Shown here: in pieces, positions 25,865 through 34,849 of the stretch | Position numbering within the stretch: position 1 is the stretch's first letter | How the letters are laid out: each line of letters begins with the position of its first letter | Assembly (NCBI GenBank): GCA_029975915.1 | Contig: JARKOC010000193.1 | Span: 1 to 63,825 of the forward strand | DNA from: Bryobacteraceae bacterium | GTDB lineage: Bacteria; Acidobacteriota; Terriglobia; Bryobacterales; Bryobacteraceae | Length of the DNA stretch: 63,825 bases | Direction: 5' to 3' | Notes under the pieces: generated by a model | Seen by the model: the letters and a program-made list of their open reading frames with translations, nothing else | Database searches by the model: none | What the model was told of the DNA's origin: nothing | Made by a program: the position numbers and the translations under genes

Positions 25865-27310
25865 TTAAGAGACTTGTGGATTGACGACCTGCTCCGCCGG
25901 GACACCCCGCTCACCGGCAACGGCAGCGAAGGCCTTCCCCGTCCCGGCCAGGACAGGCTCCTCGCCGGTCAGATTCTGGATCCGGCGAAGGATCACGTCG
26001 CAGTAGGCTGGGCTGATCTCGGTGCCGTAGCCGACTCTGCCGAGCGCCGCGGCCGCAGCCATCGTCGTGCCGCTTCCCATGAACGGATCGAAGATCACAT
26101 CGCCGGCATCGGAGAATGCCTTGATGAAGAACTCCGGGATCGCCCGCGGAAACGGCGCAGAATGGCTTCCCTGCGAGGATTCCGTCTTGGCCTCGATCAC
26201 ATTCGAGGGACGGGCGATGCCTTCCCGGCGTCCATCTTCGTCACGGCTGCCCGGCTTGCTGGCCGCCTGGCCACGCGCGCCCGTGCCCAGCAGCCCACTC
26301 CCGGACGTCGACTTCGGATTGTCCGGCGAGTAGTCGAAGCAGTCCTCCGAGAGATGGCCCACGGCAAACGGATGGAACTTAATGGCCTCCCCGCGACTAA
26401 AATGCGCGATAGGCTCCCAGGCATTCTTGAACCTGTTGTTCCAGCCGCCGGGCACGCCGTTGTCGGTCTTGCGCCAACAGAACTCATCCACGAACCGCCA
26501 GCCCCATTGGCGCACATGTGCGATGAAGAGATCCTTCACGTACAAGTGCCGCTGCCCACCCTCGGCATGCTCTTTAATGTTCAAAAAATATGAACCATCG
26601 TGCGCGAGCACCGACTCGATACCCGCAGCCACAGCCTGGTACCAGGCCACGTACTCGTCCGGCGGCACCGGCTGAAATCCACTCGACGGATCGTATTCCC
26701 GCTGCGTCGCATAGGGCGGCGAGGTAATGGCCACGGCCGCCTTCCGCCCGCCGAACAGAGTGCTTACGACTGCAGCATCCCGGCAATCGCCACACATCAG
26801 CCGGTGTGGGCCAAGTGTCCACAGGTCACCCGGCTGCGTGACAGCAACTGCGGGCGCCTCCGGGACCTCGGCCGCGGACTCCTCTGCAGGCGAGGCGTGC
26901 TGCGTCTCCTCGGCCAGCAGGACCGCCAGGTCCTGGTCGCTGAAACCGGTCAGGCCCACATCGAAGCCATCAGCCCCGAGCGCAGCCAACTCCGCCGCCA
27001 GCAGTTCGTCATTCCAGCCGCCAAGCTCGGTGAGCCTGTTATCCGCCAGCACGAATGCACGCTTCTGCGTCGCCGACAGATGATCGAGGACAATCACCGG
27101 CACATCGGCCAGGCCGAGCTTCTGGGCTGCCAGCAACCTGCCATGTCCGGCGATCACTCCGGATTCAGAATCGACCAGAATTGGCGCGTTGAAGCCAAAT
27201 TCCGCAATCGAGGCGGCGATCTGGGCCACCTGCTCCACCGAGTGCGTTCTGGCGTTCTTCGCGTAAGGCACGAGCCGGTCAATCGGCCAGAATTCGATCC
27301 GGCGCGCCAT
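25865..27310 (-). CDS. ParB-like domain fused to DNA methyltransferase (TSPPY type)
   Basis: A 481-residue second ParB-methyltransferase fusion. The N-terminal ParB-like domain (RIEFWPIDRLVPYAKNARTHSVEQVAQIAASIAEFGFNAPILVD...GHGRLLAAQKLGL) matches its neighbour closely. The methyltransferase part has ITSPPYATQ (motif IV) and DPFMGSGTTMAAAAALG (motif I). TSPPY favours N4-cytosine methylation. The ATG at 27310 (MARRIEFW) is chosen by likeness to the other fusion's start; a GTG at 27415 or ATG at 27334 would extend it. Tandem AGGTxGTC repeats lie just upstream. Confidence 0.88.
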   Translation of the reverse strand: MARRIEFWPIDRLVPYAKNARTHSVEQVAQIAASIAEFGFNAPILVDSESGVIAGHGRLLAAQKLGLADVPVIVLDHLSATQKRAFVLADNRLTELGGWNDELLAAELAALGADGFDVGLTGFSDQDLAVLLAEETQHASPAEESAAEVPEAPAVAVTQPGDLWTLGPHRLMCGDCRDAAVVSTLFGGRKAAVAITSPPYATQREYDPSSGFQPVPPDEYVAWYQAVAAGIESVLAHDGSYFLNIKEHAEGGQRHLYVKDLFIAHVRQWGWRFVDEFCWRKTDNGVPGGWNNRFKNAWEPIAHFSRGEAIKFHPFAVGHLSEDCFDYSPDNPKSTSGSGLLGTGARGQAASKPGSRDEDGRREGIARPSNVIEAKTESSQGSHSAPFPRAIPEFFIKAFSDAGDVIFDPFMGSGTTMAAAAALGRVGYGTEISPAYCDVILRRIQNLTGEEPVLAGTGKAFAAVAGERGVPAEQVVNPQVS

Positions 27311-27613
27311 CGCCGGCGTGACTCCGTTGATCATTTCGAGTGTCGAGGCAAAAGGTTCGCGACAGGTAGTCGAAGATGCGCTGCCACTGCTTGCTAGGTG
27401 GTCACAGGTAGTCACCAGGTGGTCGGGTCCGCGCTTCTGTGCAGATGAGCCACAACTCTATGAAAGTAAGTCGCTTACCCTGCCTCGAAGATGAGGAGGG
27501 TGAACACCGTACACCTTATGAATTTCCCTATCGCTGGTGAAATGGTGCCGATGGCCAACCCGCCGCCGGCGAGGCCGAGGGAGGACCCATCCGAGGAATT
27601 TCCTCAGATACGG
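27311..27613. promoter_or_regulatory. Upstream region of the methyltransferase with AGGTxGTC repeats
   Basis: A 303-base stretch without a supported gene. Near the methyltransferase it holds AGGTRGTC-type octamers at about 27363, 27395, 27405 and 27416, the last three spaced about 10 bases, so on one face of the helix. That spacing suits an operator for an autoregulator. No regulator is identified. Confidence 0.4.
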
Positions 27614-27913
27614 TCACGATTTCGCCATGCAGCCGGTCACCACGGTGAGGAAGATCGGCCGGAGTTCGTCACCCTTGCCGAGGCGCCTCAGCCGCCAGGC
27701 GACCGACCCGTTGTCGAGCCGCTCGCGGAAGCTGTAGCGAGTTCCGGTCGGGACTCGCGTGGCGATGGCCGAGGCGCCGTCCGGCTGCTTCGCGTGGATC
27801 GCCTTCAAGTGACCCTTGCGTCCGTAGACGGCTTCGACAAAGCCATTTGCGATCAGACGGCGCGCGGCCGCGAGCGAGCGAAAGCCCAAGGAGCGGCCGT
27901 CGGAGGCGTACAT
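27614..27913 (-). CDS. Hypothetical phage protein
   Basis: A 99-residue protein. The ATG at 27913 is preferred because AGGAG sits 6 bases before it; an earlier in-frame ATG at 27931 lacks a ribosome site. Sequence: MYASDGRSLGFRSLAAARRLIANGFVEAVYGRKGHLKAIHA, then TRYSFRERLDNGSVAWRLRRLG. Compact, basic and probably nucleic-acid interacting, but not assignable to a known family. A repeated promoter-like sequence lies 160 bases upstream (28070-28102). Confidence 0.65.
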   Translation of the reverse strand: MYASDGRSLGFRSLAAARRLIANGFVEAVYGRKGHLKAIHAKQPDGASAIATRVPTGTRYSFRERLDNGSVAWRLRRLGKGDELRPIFLTVVTGCMAKS

Positions 27914-28069
27914 GGGGATCTCCTGAGTCATGCGTGCGAGTACACGTCGTCTGTCGAGGGGTAGGAGGGAAAGGGATTAGCGAGCGTCCCATCGCTCGGC
28001 CGAGCTTTCGGGTGGAGTCGCCTTCGTCGCCGTTGCTTCGCATTTGGCGACCCGAACTGCGCTTCCGGT

Positions 28070-28102
28070 AATAGATACTCGCGAGAGGTCGAAATTGTCC
28101 AA
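28070..28102 (-). promoter_or_regulatory. Promoter-like element A (shared with 44056-44088)
   Basis: A 33-base sequence matching 44056-44088 at 29 of 33 positions. On the minus strand it begins TTGGACA (-35-like) and ends TATCTATT (-10-like), with 18-19 bases between and a CTCGCGAG palindrome inside. It points left toward the 27614-27913 gene. Conservation of both hexamers with exact spacing suggests a regulated phage promoter. Confidence 0.55.
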
Positions 28103-28115
28103 TCGAAATGCGCGG

Positions 28116-28790
28116 CTATCGCACGCGACGGATCCAGGGCTGTTCGACGTCCGGATTGTAGAAGCGCTGGCGCACGCCGTTCGCAAGGATGATCTCGATG
28201 GATTGCCGCGTGACTTCGCCGATCCGGTCGGTGGTCTTGAGCAGGTTCGCAAGCCCACATGCTCTTCCAAACAGCGCACGAGTTGCGCCGCTGGTCCCGT
28301 AGAGGCTCTGCTCGGTCCAGCCCAGCGCGAGCGCCCTATCGCGGATTGCATCGACCATGGCCACGGCGTCAGACGCGATGTGCTCGGCGGCACGCACGGG
28401 GCGAACCGGCTTGTCTGGCTCGGCGACGGGTGGCGCGTAGTTGCGCGCGTCGAGATTGCGAACGGCCTCACGCAGCGAATCCTCGCCGAAGCGGGCGACG
28501 GCCCACTCGTGCATGGCATTGAACTTCTCGCGCAGCTCGTCGAACGACTCGGGGCTGAACCGCCCCGCGCCGGCGGCGAGCTTCGCCAGATTCATCCGCG
28601 AGCGGAGCCAGGCGTAGTATTCCGGATCCAGCCGCCGGTAGGCCGTATTGTTGATCTGGACGTCGCGGGCGAAGATTTCCGGCTGGCCGGTGGTCCAAGT
28701 GTCCAGCGCGGTCGAGACGAACAGGGAGGTCCACGGCAAGACGTGGACCAGGTCCACGTCTCGGTCGGAAACATGGCCGCCAGAAGTCAT
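28116..28790 (-). CDS. Hypothetical phage protein downstream of the repeat cluster
   Basis: A 224-residue protein with helical character (RRLDPEYYAWLRSRMNLAKLAAGAG, FSPESFDELREKFNAMHEWAVARFGEDSLREAVRN) and a C-terminal part ending EIILANGVRQRFYNPDVEQPWIRRVR. The ATG at 28790 is preferred. An upstream ATG at 28895 would translate the RTGGACC-type repeats into a collagen-like GPGGPRGP stretch, which I consider less likely. Not recognised. Its position after the primase-helicase suggests a replication or middle gene. Confidence 0.6.
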   Translation of the reverse strand: MTSGGHVSDRDVDLVHVLPWTSLFVSTALDTWTTGQPEIFARDVQINNTAYRRLDPEYYAWLRSRMNLAKLAAGAGRFSPESFDELREKFNAMHEWAVARFGEDSLREAVRNLDARNYAPPVAEPDKPVRPVRAAEHIASDAVAMVDAIRDRALALGWTEQSLYGTSGATRALFGRACGLANLLKTTDRIGEVTRQSIEIILANGVRQRFYNPDVEQPWIRRVR

Positions 28791-29035
28791 TGAACTCGCG
28801 GGACTTGGCGGTTTAGGTCCACGGGGTCCACCGGGTCCATGGGGTTTCTCTCTTTTCCATACGCAGAATGCATTCACATTTCTGTCCCCTGGCATTGTGT
28901 GCGCACTTTTCTCAAGTAATTAACAGCAACAGACGTGGACCACGTGGACCTGACCGAGAAAGCCGTTTTGAATCAGTTGGTTACGGCCTCGCACAGACGT
29001 GGACCTACACATGGACCCCGTGGACCTCATGGACC
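28728..29035. repeat. RTGGACC repeat cluster, possible replication origin
   Basis: The heptamer RTGGACC/GGTCCAY occurs at 28728, 28743, 28751, 28816, 28825, 28834, 28935, 28944, 28999, 29011, 29020 and 29029. Many copies are exactly 9 bases apart. The left copies mostly face one way and the right copies the other. ACGTGGACCAGGTCCACGT at 28741-28759 is a perfect inverted repeat with a one-base centre. An AT-richer stretch (28905-28930) lies between the two groups, and the primase-helicase gene begins the right side. This looks like an origin or a protein-binding array. Confidence 0.6.
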
Positions 29036-31762
29036 TAAGCGCCGAAACCGCCATTCGCGGCGGTTGCCTTCTCGGGCCTTGTACTGCTTCCACCCATTCG
29101 CCCTCAGACACCTGGCCACGCGGTTGCGGTCCATCTGCGTCCACATGTCGGTCTTCTTCTCGATGCACTGCGCGAGGATCTCCGGGATCGACACCGACTC
29201 CCGGCCCTCGACCCACTTGAGGATCAAGTCATCCCACGGATCGCCCTCGTAGCGTTCGGCCTGTTCCTCGGCCGCCTCGCGGTTGAGCTCCATCGAGTCG
29301 AGCCACCACGGCTTGCCTTCGAAGTAAAGGTAGGTCGCCTCGGCCCAGAGTTGGTCGCGGATGATGGCCAGACCGTCCGTGTCGATCACCGCGGCCTTGC
29401 ACTCGACCGGCCAGAAGCGGCGCCCGCCGGTTTCATCCCGCAGGTACGTGCCGTGATTCACGCTGCCGGCGAAGACGCATTGGCGCGGAGAGGTAATGAG
29501 GCGCTTGCCGTACGGCGGCCGGAACCGGTCGATAGCCCGGCTCATGAACGCCTTGATCCGGCCAATCTCGGATCGCGACATCGAATCCAGTTCGGCGATC
29601 TCGATCACCCACACGCCCCGGGTCTGGAGCGCGGCGTCTTTCGAACCCAGGTCGGCGATCTCATCGGTGAACCATGGCTCGGCCAGGATGCGCAGGGCGG
29701 TCGACTTGCGGATGCCCTGTTCGCCTTCGAGGATCAGACAGCAGTCGACCTTCGAGCCTGGCTCGAACACGCGCGCCACGGCCGAGATCAGCCAGCGCGA
29801 GCCGACCGCCGCCGCATAGGGCGAGGGATCGACGCCGAGGTAGTCGACAAGCCACGATTCCAGGCGCGACGTGCCGTCCCAGGTGAGTTCCTTGAGATAG
29901 GTCCGCACGGGATGAAAGGGGCACTCCCGGGCGACGGCTTCAATCGCCTGGCCCGTCACGTCGACCGAGACGAAGATGCCCTGATGGTGCAGCCATTCGG
30001 TTGCCAGCACGTCGTGGTTCGGGGTCCATTCCTCATGGACATCCGCACCGGACTTCATCCACGGAGCGGGCTTGCGCAGCACGGTGCAGTTCGAGAACTC
30101 GTTGTACGCGAGCGAGCCCGACCATTCCTGTGCGCCACGCAACGCCGTGATGGCGTTGGCCAGTACGGGCTTGACCGTGCCGTTGAGGTTCAGCAAAAGA
30201 TCGTTGCGCCACGACACCGCGCCGGGATTGACGGCCCGCAAGGCTTGCGCGCCTGGACGTCGGCCCTTGCCGCCACGGGCTCCGTCGATCCGGACGACTT
30301 TCATCTGCTGACGCAGGGCCGAGATGGGCAGCCGAGCCTTGCCGCATTTCTCCTGAATGAGCCTCAGGTAGCGGGGTTGCTCGATCGGATCAAGTTGATG
30401 AACCTCGGCCAGAATCGGATCGAGCAGTTTCGCCAGATCCTGCGCGTCTGGCTGCAACTTCGCGATCGCCATCTCGAGCGGCGTTTGCGCAGCCGCGAGG
30501 ATCGCTTCGAAGTCGGTGGCGGTCTTGCCCGAGGCGAAGTATTCGTTGACGTCGATCTTGGCATCGGTGCGGAGCGCGTTAGCTTCTGGACTCTCTTCTG
30601 GCAGCTCGGCGAGCTTGGCGCGCGCGGCGGTCTGTTTCTCGCCGAGCGGCAGGACCGCCACGCGCGTGGTGATCCCGTGCCCGGCCAATCGGTGCGCCGT
30701 CTTCATTGCGCCTTGAAGACCGGCTTCGGACACCTCGTTGTCTTGGCAGATGTAGACGGTCTTGACGCCCGCGAGTTTCGAGATCAGGCGATCCCAATCC
30801 GCCTCCCGGATCTGGACGGTGACGGGAGAGACGGCCGCAAAGCCATGCTCGATAAGCGAAATGCAATCGGTCACGCCTTCGGTGATGACGATGCGCTCGG
30901 GGCCCGTAAGCAGGACGTCCTCGTTGAAGAGCACGTCGTTGCGGATGCACGGGGCGACGTGGCTGTGGTTGCGGTCGTTGCGAACGGCCAGCTTCTTGTA
31001 TTTCGACTTCTCCCATTCGTGATCGGGCGTCCACGGCGTGCGGCGGCCGATCAGGAAGACGACGTGGCCGCGGCTCCAGTAAGGGAAGACAATGCGGCGG
31101 TCGAAGAATGGCACGATGCCGTCCTGCGCCGTCGGCCGGAAGGCGGAAGTCGCTGTCAGCTCGCGCGGCGTGAACGCGGCGGGCCCATCCATGAGCAGGC
31201 GCGCGGCAGTGGGCGAGCCGTCCTCGGCGTAGCCGATCTTCAGACGCTCGATCGTCTCCTCGCGGATGCCATACTGGGCGCGGAACCACGAGTAGACTTC
31301 CGCGTTGCTCACGAGCCGCTGGTGGTAGATTTCGGCCAGCGCGGTCAGCGCCTCGCGCACGCGCAGCGTGAGGCGGTGTTCGGCTTCCGCTTCTTCCGGC
31401 GAACCCGAGGCAAGCTGAGCCAGCGGCGGCAAGCCGGCTTGGGCGGCCAGGAAGTCGCGCGCCTGGCGGTGCGATTCCGGCATTGGCCCCGACTGGCCGC
31501 GCGTCACCACGCCGAAGCGGACGAATTCGACCAGTTGCAGCACATCGCCGCCCACACCGCAGCCGAAGCAGTACCAGCCCTGCTTGTCGAGCATGACGTG
31601 GAGCGAACGGCGCGACTGGCTCTTGTGATTCGGGCAATCGCAGAACAGCGTGCGTGGCGTCTCCTCGACGACGCGGCCGCCGAGCATCTCGCGGGCGATC
31701 CCGCCAATGTCGGCCTCGGTGATCTGGCAGTAGTAGGCATGGACATCCACGGAACCGCTCAT
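29027..31762 (-). CDS. Phage primase-helicase (CHC2 zinc finger, TOPRIM, VirE-like ATPase)
   Basis: A 911-residue replication protein. N-terminal zinc finger (about residues 42-80): CDCPNHKSQSRRSLHV...WYCFGCGVGGDVLQLVEF, the CHC2 primase pattern. TOPRIM-like segment (about 290-370): IVITEGVTDCISLIEHGF and VYICQDNEV. C-terminal VirE/DUF-type helicase (about 640-830): ILEGEQGIRKSTALRIL (Walker A), WVIEIAELDSM (Walker B) and FAGSVNHGTYLRDETGGRRFWPV, the family signature. It primes and unwinds for phage DNA synthesis. It overlaps the RecD2-like gene by 4 bases and is followed by the RTGGACC repeats. Confidence 0.93.
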   Translation of the reverse strand: MSGSVDVHAYYCQITEADIGGIAREMLGGRVVEETPRTLFCDCPNHKSQSRRSLHVMLDKQGWYCFGCGVGGDVLQLVEFVRFGVVTRGQSGPMPESHRQARDFLAAQAGLPPLAQLASGSPEEAEAEHRLTLRVREALTALAEIYHQRLVSNAEVYSWFRAQYGIREETIERLKIGYAEDGSPTAARLLMDGPAAFTPRELTATSAFRPTAQDGIVPFFDRRIVFPYWSRGHVVFLIGRRTPWTPDHEWEKSKYKKLAVRNDRNHSHVAPCIRNDVLFNEDVLLTGPERIVITEGVTDCISLIEHGFAAVSPVTVQIREADWDRLISKLAGVKTVYICQDNEVSEAGLQGAMKTAHRLAGHGITTRVAVLPLGEKQTAARAKLAELPEESPEANALRTDAKIDVNEYFASGKTATDFEAILAAAQTPLEMAIAKLQPDAQDLAKLLDPILAEVHQLDPIEQPRYLRLIQEKCGKARLPISALRQQMKVVRIDGARGGKGRRPGAQALRAVNPGAVSWRNDLLLNLNGTVKPVLANAITALRGAQEWSGSLAYNEFSNCTVLRKPAPWMKSGADVHEEWTPNHDVLATEWLHHQGIFVSVDVTGQAIEAVARECPFHPVRTYLKELTWDGTSRLESWLVDYLGVDPSPYAAAVGSRWLISAVARVFEPGSKVDCCLILEGEQGIRKSTALRILAEPWFTDEIADLGSKDAALQTRGVWVIEIAELDSMSRSEIGRIKAFMSRAIDRFRPPYGKRLITSPRQCVFAGSVNHGTYLRDETGGRRFWPVECKAAVIDTDGLAIIRDQLWAEATYLYFEGKPWWLDSMELNREAAEEQAERYEGDPWDDLILKWVEGRESVSIPEILAQCIEKKTDMWTQMDRNRVARCLRANGWKQYKAREGNRREWRFRRLGP

Positions 31763-33936
31763 GAGCGTGCCTCCGGTTCAAGCAGGAAAGAGAGAAAGGT
31801 GTTGCGCCGGTCCACCTGCCGTTTGGCGGCACAGTTCTCAATGCCCCAGCGGTCGCCAAGCAGAATGACGGACTCCTGGGCGCGCGTCACCGCGGTGTAG
31901 AGCAGGTTGCGGTGGTGCATGAAGGAGTGCGACTTGTGGGCGACGACGATGGCGCACGGAAACTCCGAGCCCTGAACCTTGTGGACCGAGCAGGCATAGG
32001 CAAGCTGAAGGCGGCTGACGGCGTCCGAGCCGGGCTCGATTTCGACAACGGCGCCGTCGAACTCGACCGTCAGCCAGCCCTTCGCGGTGGCTTCGACGAC
32101 GTAGCCCATCGCGCCGTTCATAACGCCCAGCTCGTAATCGTTGCGCGTCTGGATGACCTTGTCGCCGGCATAGAAGATGGGCCGGTGTCCGGAAAGGACA
32201 TCCGGCACGTCGAAGCCGCGCAGCTTCTTCTGCAACAGCCGCTGGAGTGCGATGTTCAACTCGGCCGTGCCAAGCGAGCCCTTGTGGGTGGGCGTCAACA
32301 CCTGCACATCGCGCAATAGATCGTAGCCGAGACGCTCCTGGAGGACTTCCTCGAACAGCAAGAGCAACATCCGCCGCACGGCCTCGCGGTCGCTGAAGCG
32401 GTCGATGACGTACCAGGGCCTGCGGCCACCGGTCTGCACGTCCGTGGTGGGCCGCACCTCGCCCGCGAGGATGGCGGTCGAGTTCTCCTTGAGCACGCCC
32501 GCCTGGCGGATGATCCGAGTGAGGACGGTGGTCGGAATCGCTCGCGACTTCACGAGGTCCCGGAGCAGATTCCCCGGCCCCACCGGCGGCAACTGATTGT
32601 GATCGCCGACCAGCACCACCGCGGTCTTGGTCAGGTCGACTGCCTGAAACAGCCGCCAGGCGAGCGCGACATCGACCATCGACACTTCATCCACCACGAG
32701 GATGTCGGCCTCGATCGGATTCATGGCATCCCTCGCGTAGCTGTGACCGTTGAAGCCGAGCAGCCGGTGGATGGTGCTCGCCTCGTGGCCGACGACTTCT
32801 TCGAGCCGCTTGGCCGCCTTGCCCGTGGGCGCCGCTAATACGACCTTCCGTTCCAGCCGGTCGGAGATGCTCACGATCGTCGACACGGCGTAGGTCTTGC
32901 CGCTGCCCGCGCCGCCGGTCATCAGCGAAATCGAAAAGGTGAGCGCGTTCCTGACGGCCTCCCGCTGTTCGGGAGTCAGTTCGCAGCCCTCGACGTCGAG
33001 CAGCGCATCAAGATTGGCTACCGCACGCGGTTGGCGCTGGCGCGACTCCCGGAAAATCGCTGCCAGCTCTGCTTCCATGCGGTGGATCTCGGGATCGGCC
33101 ACGATGAGGCGCTCCAATGCCTGCGAGACCAGCACACCCTCGGCGATCAGCGCTTCCAGATGGCGCTCGATCACTTCCCGGCTGTCGAGCGTGTCCATCA
33201 CCAGCAGCGTGTTGGCGCGATCGAGCAGATCCTCGTACTCAACCCAGCAGTCGCCGTCGTCGAGCGCACTGAGGACGCAATACTGAATTCCCGCGCGAAT
33301 CCGCGATGGCAGATCCTTGGGCGTGCCCATCTTGCGGGCGATCTTGTCCACGCGCTTGAAGCCGAAGCCCGGAATTTCGCGCATCAGCACATAAAGGTCG
33401 CGCGCGAGAATCGCCACTACCTGGCTGCCGAACTTCCCGACGAGCGTGGTGACCTGGTGATGGGTCAGGCCGTAGGCGGCCAAGTGCGACATCGCATGGT
33501 TGAAATCGCGGTTGGCGATCCAGACCCGCCGCAGTTCGCCGATGGTCTCAACCGGCACCTTGGCCACAGCCGCCACCGACTCAGGCTCGTTCCGGATGGC
33601 TGCATCGAAGTCGCCTCCGAAGCGATCGGCGATCAACCTCGCCTTGGCCGGGCCGATGCCCTTGATGTCGGGATGGTTGGCGAGGAAGTTGGCAAGCCCC
33701 TCGGGATCGAGGTCGAGATCATGGCCCAGATACTCGGCCTCGAACTGGCGGCCGTACTTGGGATGCGTCACCCAGCGGCCTTCAAGACGTACCGCGTCGT
33801 GCTCGCGGACGTAGACTTTGCCCGCGAACTTCACCTCGCCGCCATCGGGCGTCACCAGGCGGCCCGCGCTGAAAGTGGGGCCGGAGTAGAAGACCGCGTC
33901 GACGATGCCGCGGATCGACTCACGCTGATCCTTCAT
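31759..33936 (-). CDS. RecD2-like SF1B helicase
   Basis: A 725-residue 5'-3' DNA helicase. The N-terminal region (1-90) is OB-like, followed by helix-hairpin-helix segments (IKGIGPAKARLIADRFG, IPGFGFKRVDKIARKMG). Helicase motifs: TGGAGSGKTYAV (Walker A, about 340), LVVDEVSMVD, LVGDHNQLPPVGPG, and YACSVHKVQGSEFPCAIVV near the C-terminus. ATG 33934-33936 overlaps the ERCC4 gene TGA; GAGG precedes it. Length fits RecD2 (about 720-750). It likely works with the neighbouring recombination proteins. Confidence 0.93.
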   Translation of the reverse strand: MKDQRESIRGIVDAVFYSGPTFSAGRLVTPDGGEVKFAGKVYVREHDAVRLEGRWVTHPKYGRQFEAEYLGHDLDLDPEGLANFLANHPDIKGIGPAKARLIADRFGGDFDAAIRNEPESVAAVAKVPVETIGELRRVWIANRDFNHAMSHLAAYGLTHHQVTTLVGKFGSQVVAILARDLYVLMREIPGFGFKRVDKIARKMGTPKDLPSRIRAGIQYCVLSALDDGDCWVEYEDLLDRANTLLVMDTLDSREVIERHLEALIAEGVLVSQALERLIVADPEIHRMEAELAAIFRESRQRQPRAVANLDALLDVEGCELTPEQREAVRNALTFSISLMTGGAGSGKTYAVSTIVSISDRLERKVVLAAPTGKAAKRLEEVVGHEASTIHRLLGFNGHSYARDAMNPIEADILVVDEVSMVDVALAWRLFQAVDLTKTAVVLVGDHNQLPPVGPGNLLRDLVKSRAIPTTVLTRIIRQAGVLKENSTAILAGEVRPTTDVQTGGRRPWYVIDRFSDREAVRRMLLLLFEEVLQERLGYDLLRDVQVLTPTHKGSLGTAELNIALQRLLQKKLRGFDVPDVLSGHRPIFYAGDKVIQTRNDYELGVMNGAMGYVVEATAKGWLTVEFDGAVVEIEPGSDAVSRLQLAYACSVHKVQGSEFPCAIVVAHKSHSFMHHRNLLYTAVTRAQESVILLGDRWGIENCAAKRQVDRRNTFLSFLLEPEARS

Positions 33937-34382
33937 CGTCCCCACCTCTTCCACGCCGCCAGCAGGAAGGCTTGCGTGAAATGGCGCGCCGCCTGGCGGT
34001 TGCCGCAGAACACGACCGGCACGCCGAAGTCGAGCAGGATCGAGAGCGTCGAGCCCACGACCGCCTCTGGCCGGGCCTCGCCGCGATAGCGTTTGCCGAG
34101 CACGTCCAGAAGTTCGGCCTCGACCACCACGCAGGCGGCGCGGTACTGGCCCAGCTTGCGCAGCTCCTCCCGGAAGCGCCGCCGCCGGTGGATCACCGTC
34201 GAGACGAAGTCATCGAGCGTCTTGCGCTCCACGGCCACCTGGTCCTCGAGCCCGGCGATGGAGTAGTCCCCGGCCTTGAGCGCCCGCCGCACAGCGCCAG
34301 TCAGACGGGGATCGAACGCGTACGCCTCCTGTTCCCGTGAGTCGATGACGATGGTGGCCCGCGCCGCGTTAGAACGGCACAA
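33933..34382 (-). CDS. ERCC4-type nuclease
   Basis: A 149-residue nuclease-domain protein. The catalytic signature is complete: IDSREQ (about 13-18), AGDYSIAGLEDQVAVERKTLDDFVSTVI (about 38-66, the ERK-x-x-x-D core). It probably cleaves branched DNA during phage recombination. The only in-frame start is TTG 34380-34382, overlapping the DUF669 stop by 14 bases. No ATG is available before the catalytic region. Confidence 0.88.
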   Translation of the reverse strand: MCRSNAARATIVIDSREQEAYAFDPRLTGAVRRALKAGDYSIAGLEDQVAVERKTLDDFVSTVIHRRRRFREELRKLGQYRAACVVVEAELLDVLGKRYRGEARPEAVVGSTLSILLDFGVPVVFCGNRQAARHFTQAFLLAAWKRWGR

Positions 34383-34827
34383 GGGCGTCGTCGGCCTCCC
34401 GCCGGAACTTGGCTGCGCTCTGGCTCGTCTCGATGCGGCGGTTGAAGTAGATGTTCTCGCTGTCGCCCTTGGTGCGCTTGGTGACTTCGAGCTTCACGTC
34501 GAGCAGCCGGTCAAGGTGCTTCGGCAGGTCCGACAGCCGCTCGAGATCGAGCCCGCACAGGTGCAGGTCGGTCTTGACGTACTTGAGCGTGTTCTGCGTG
34601 ATGACGCTGTTGCGCCACATCAGGCGGTTCGCAAACTTCGGCGCGAGAATCCGCAGAGTCCACTTGATCATTGGGTTGCCTGAGGACTGGGCCTCGGTCA
34701 GCTCGACCTTCTCGACCGTGACCTGATACTTGCCGTCGGGCACGCTCTCGAAATCGCCGCGCTCTTCGGGCTGCTCGGCGCGGAAGTCGTCATCGAACTG
34801 CGAAAGATCAATCGAATGTCTGCTCAT
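34369..34827 (-). CDS. DUF669-family phage protein (SSB-like)
   Basis: A 152-residue protein with the DUF669 pattern: FDDDFRAEQPEERGDFESVPDGKYQVTVEKVELTEAQSSGNPMIKWTLRI, then LKYVKTDLHLCGLDLERLSDLPKHLDRLLDVKLEVTKRTKGDSENIYFNR. Members accompany Sak/Sak4 annealases and are thought to act like single-strand DNA binding proteins. AGGAG precedes ATG 34827. It lies right after the ATPase gene, whose frameshift makes the two frames continuous. Confidence 0.87.
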   Translation of the reverse strand: MSRHSIDLSQFDDDFRAEQPEERGDFESVPDGKYQVTVEKVELTEAQSSGNPMIKWTLRILAPKFANRLMWRNSVITQNTLKYVKTDLHLCGLDLERLSDLPKHLDRLLDVKLEVTKRTKGDSENIYFNRRIETSQSAAKFRREADDALVPF

Positions 34828-34849
34828 GCTGTTGTCTCCTGTTGATTGG

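Noticed and set aside
31759..31900. Plus-strand open frame covering the primase-helicase and RecD2 start
   Set aside because: The minus-strand genes have complete motifs; the plus reading is a shadow.
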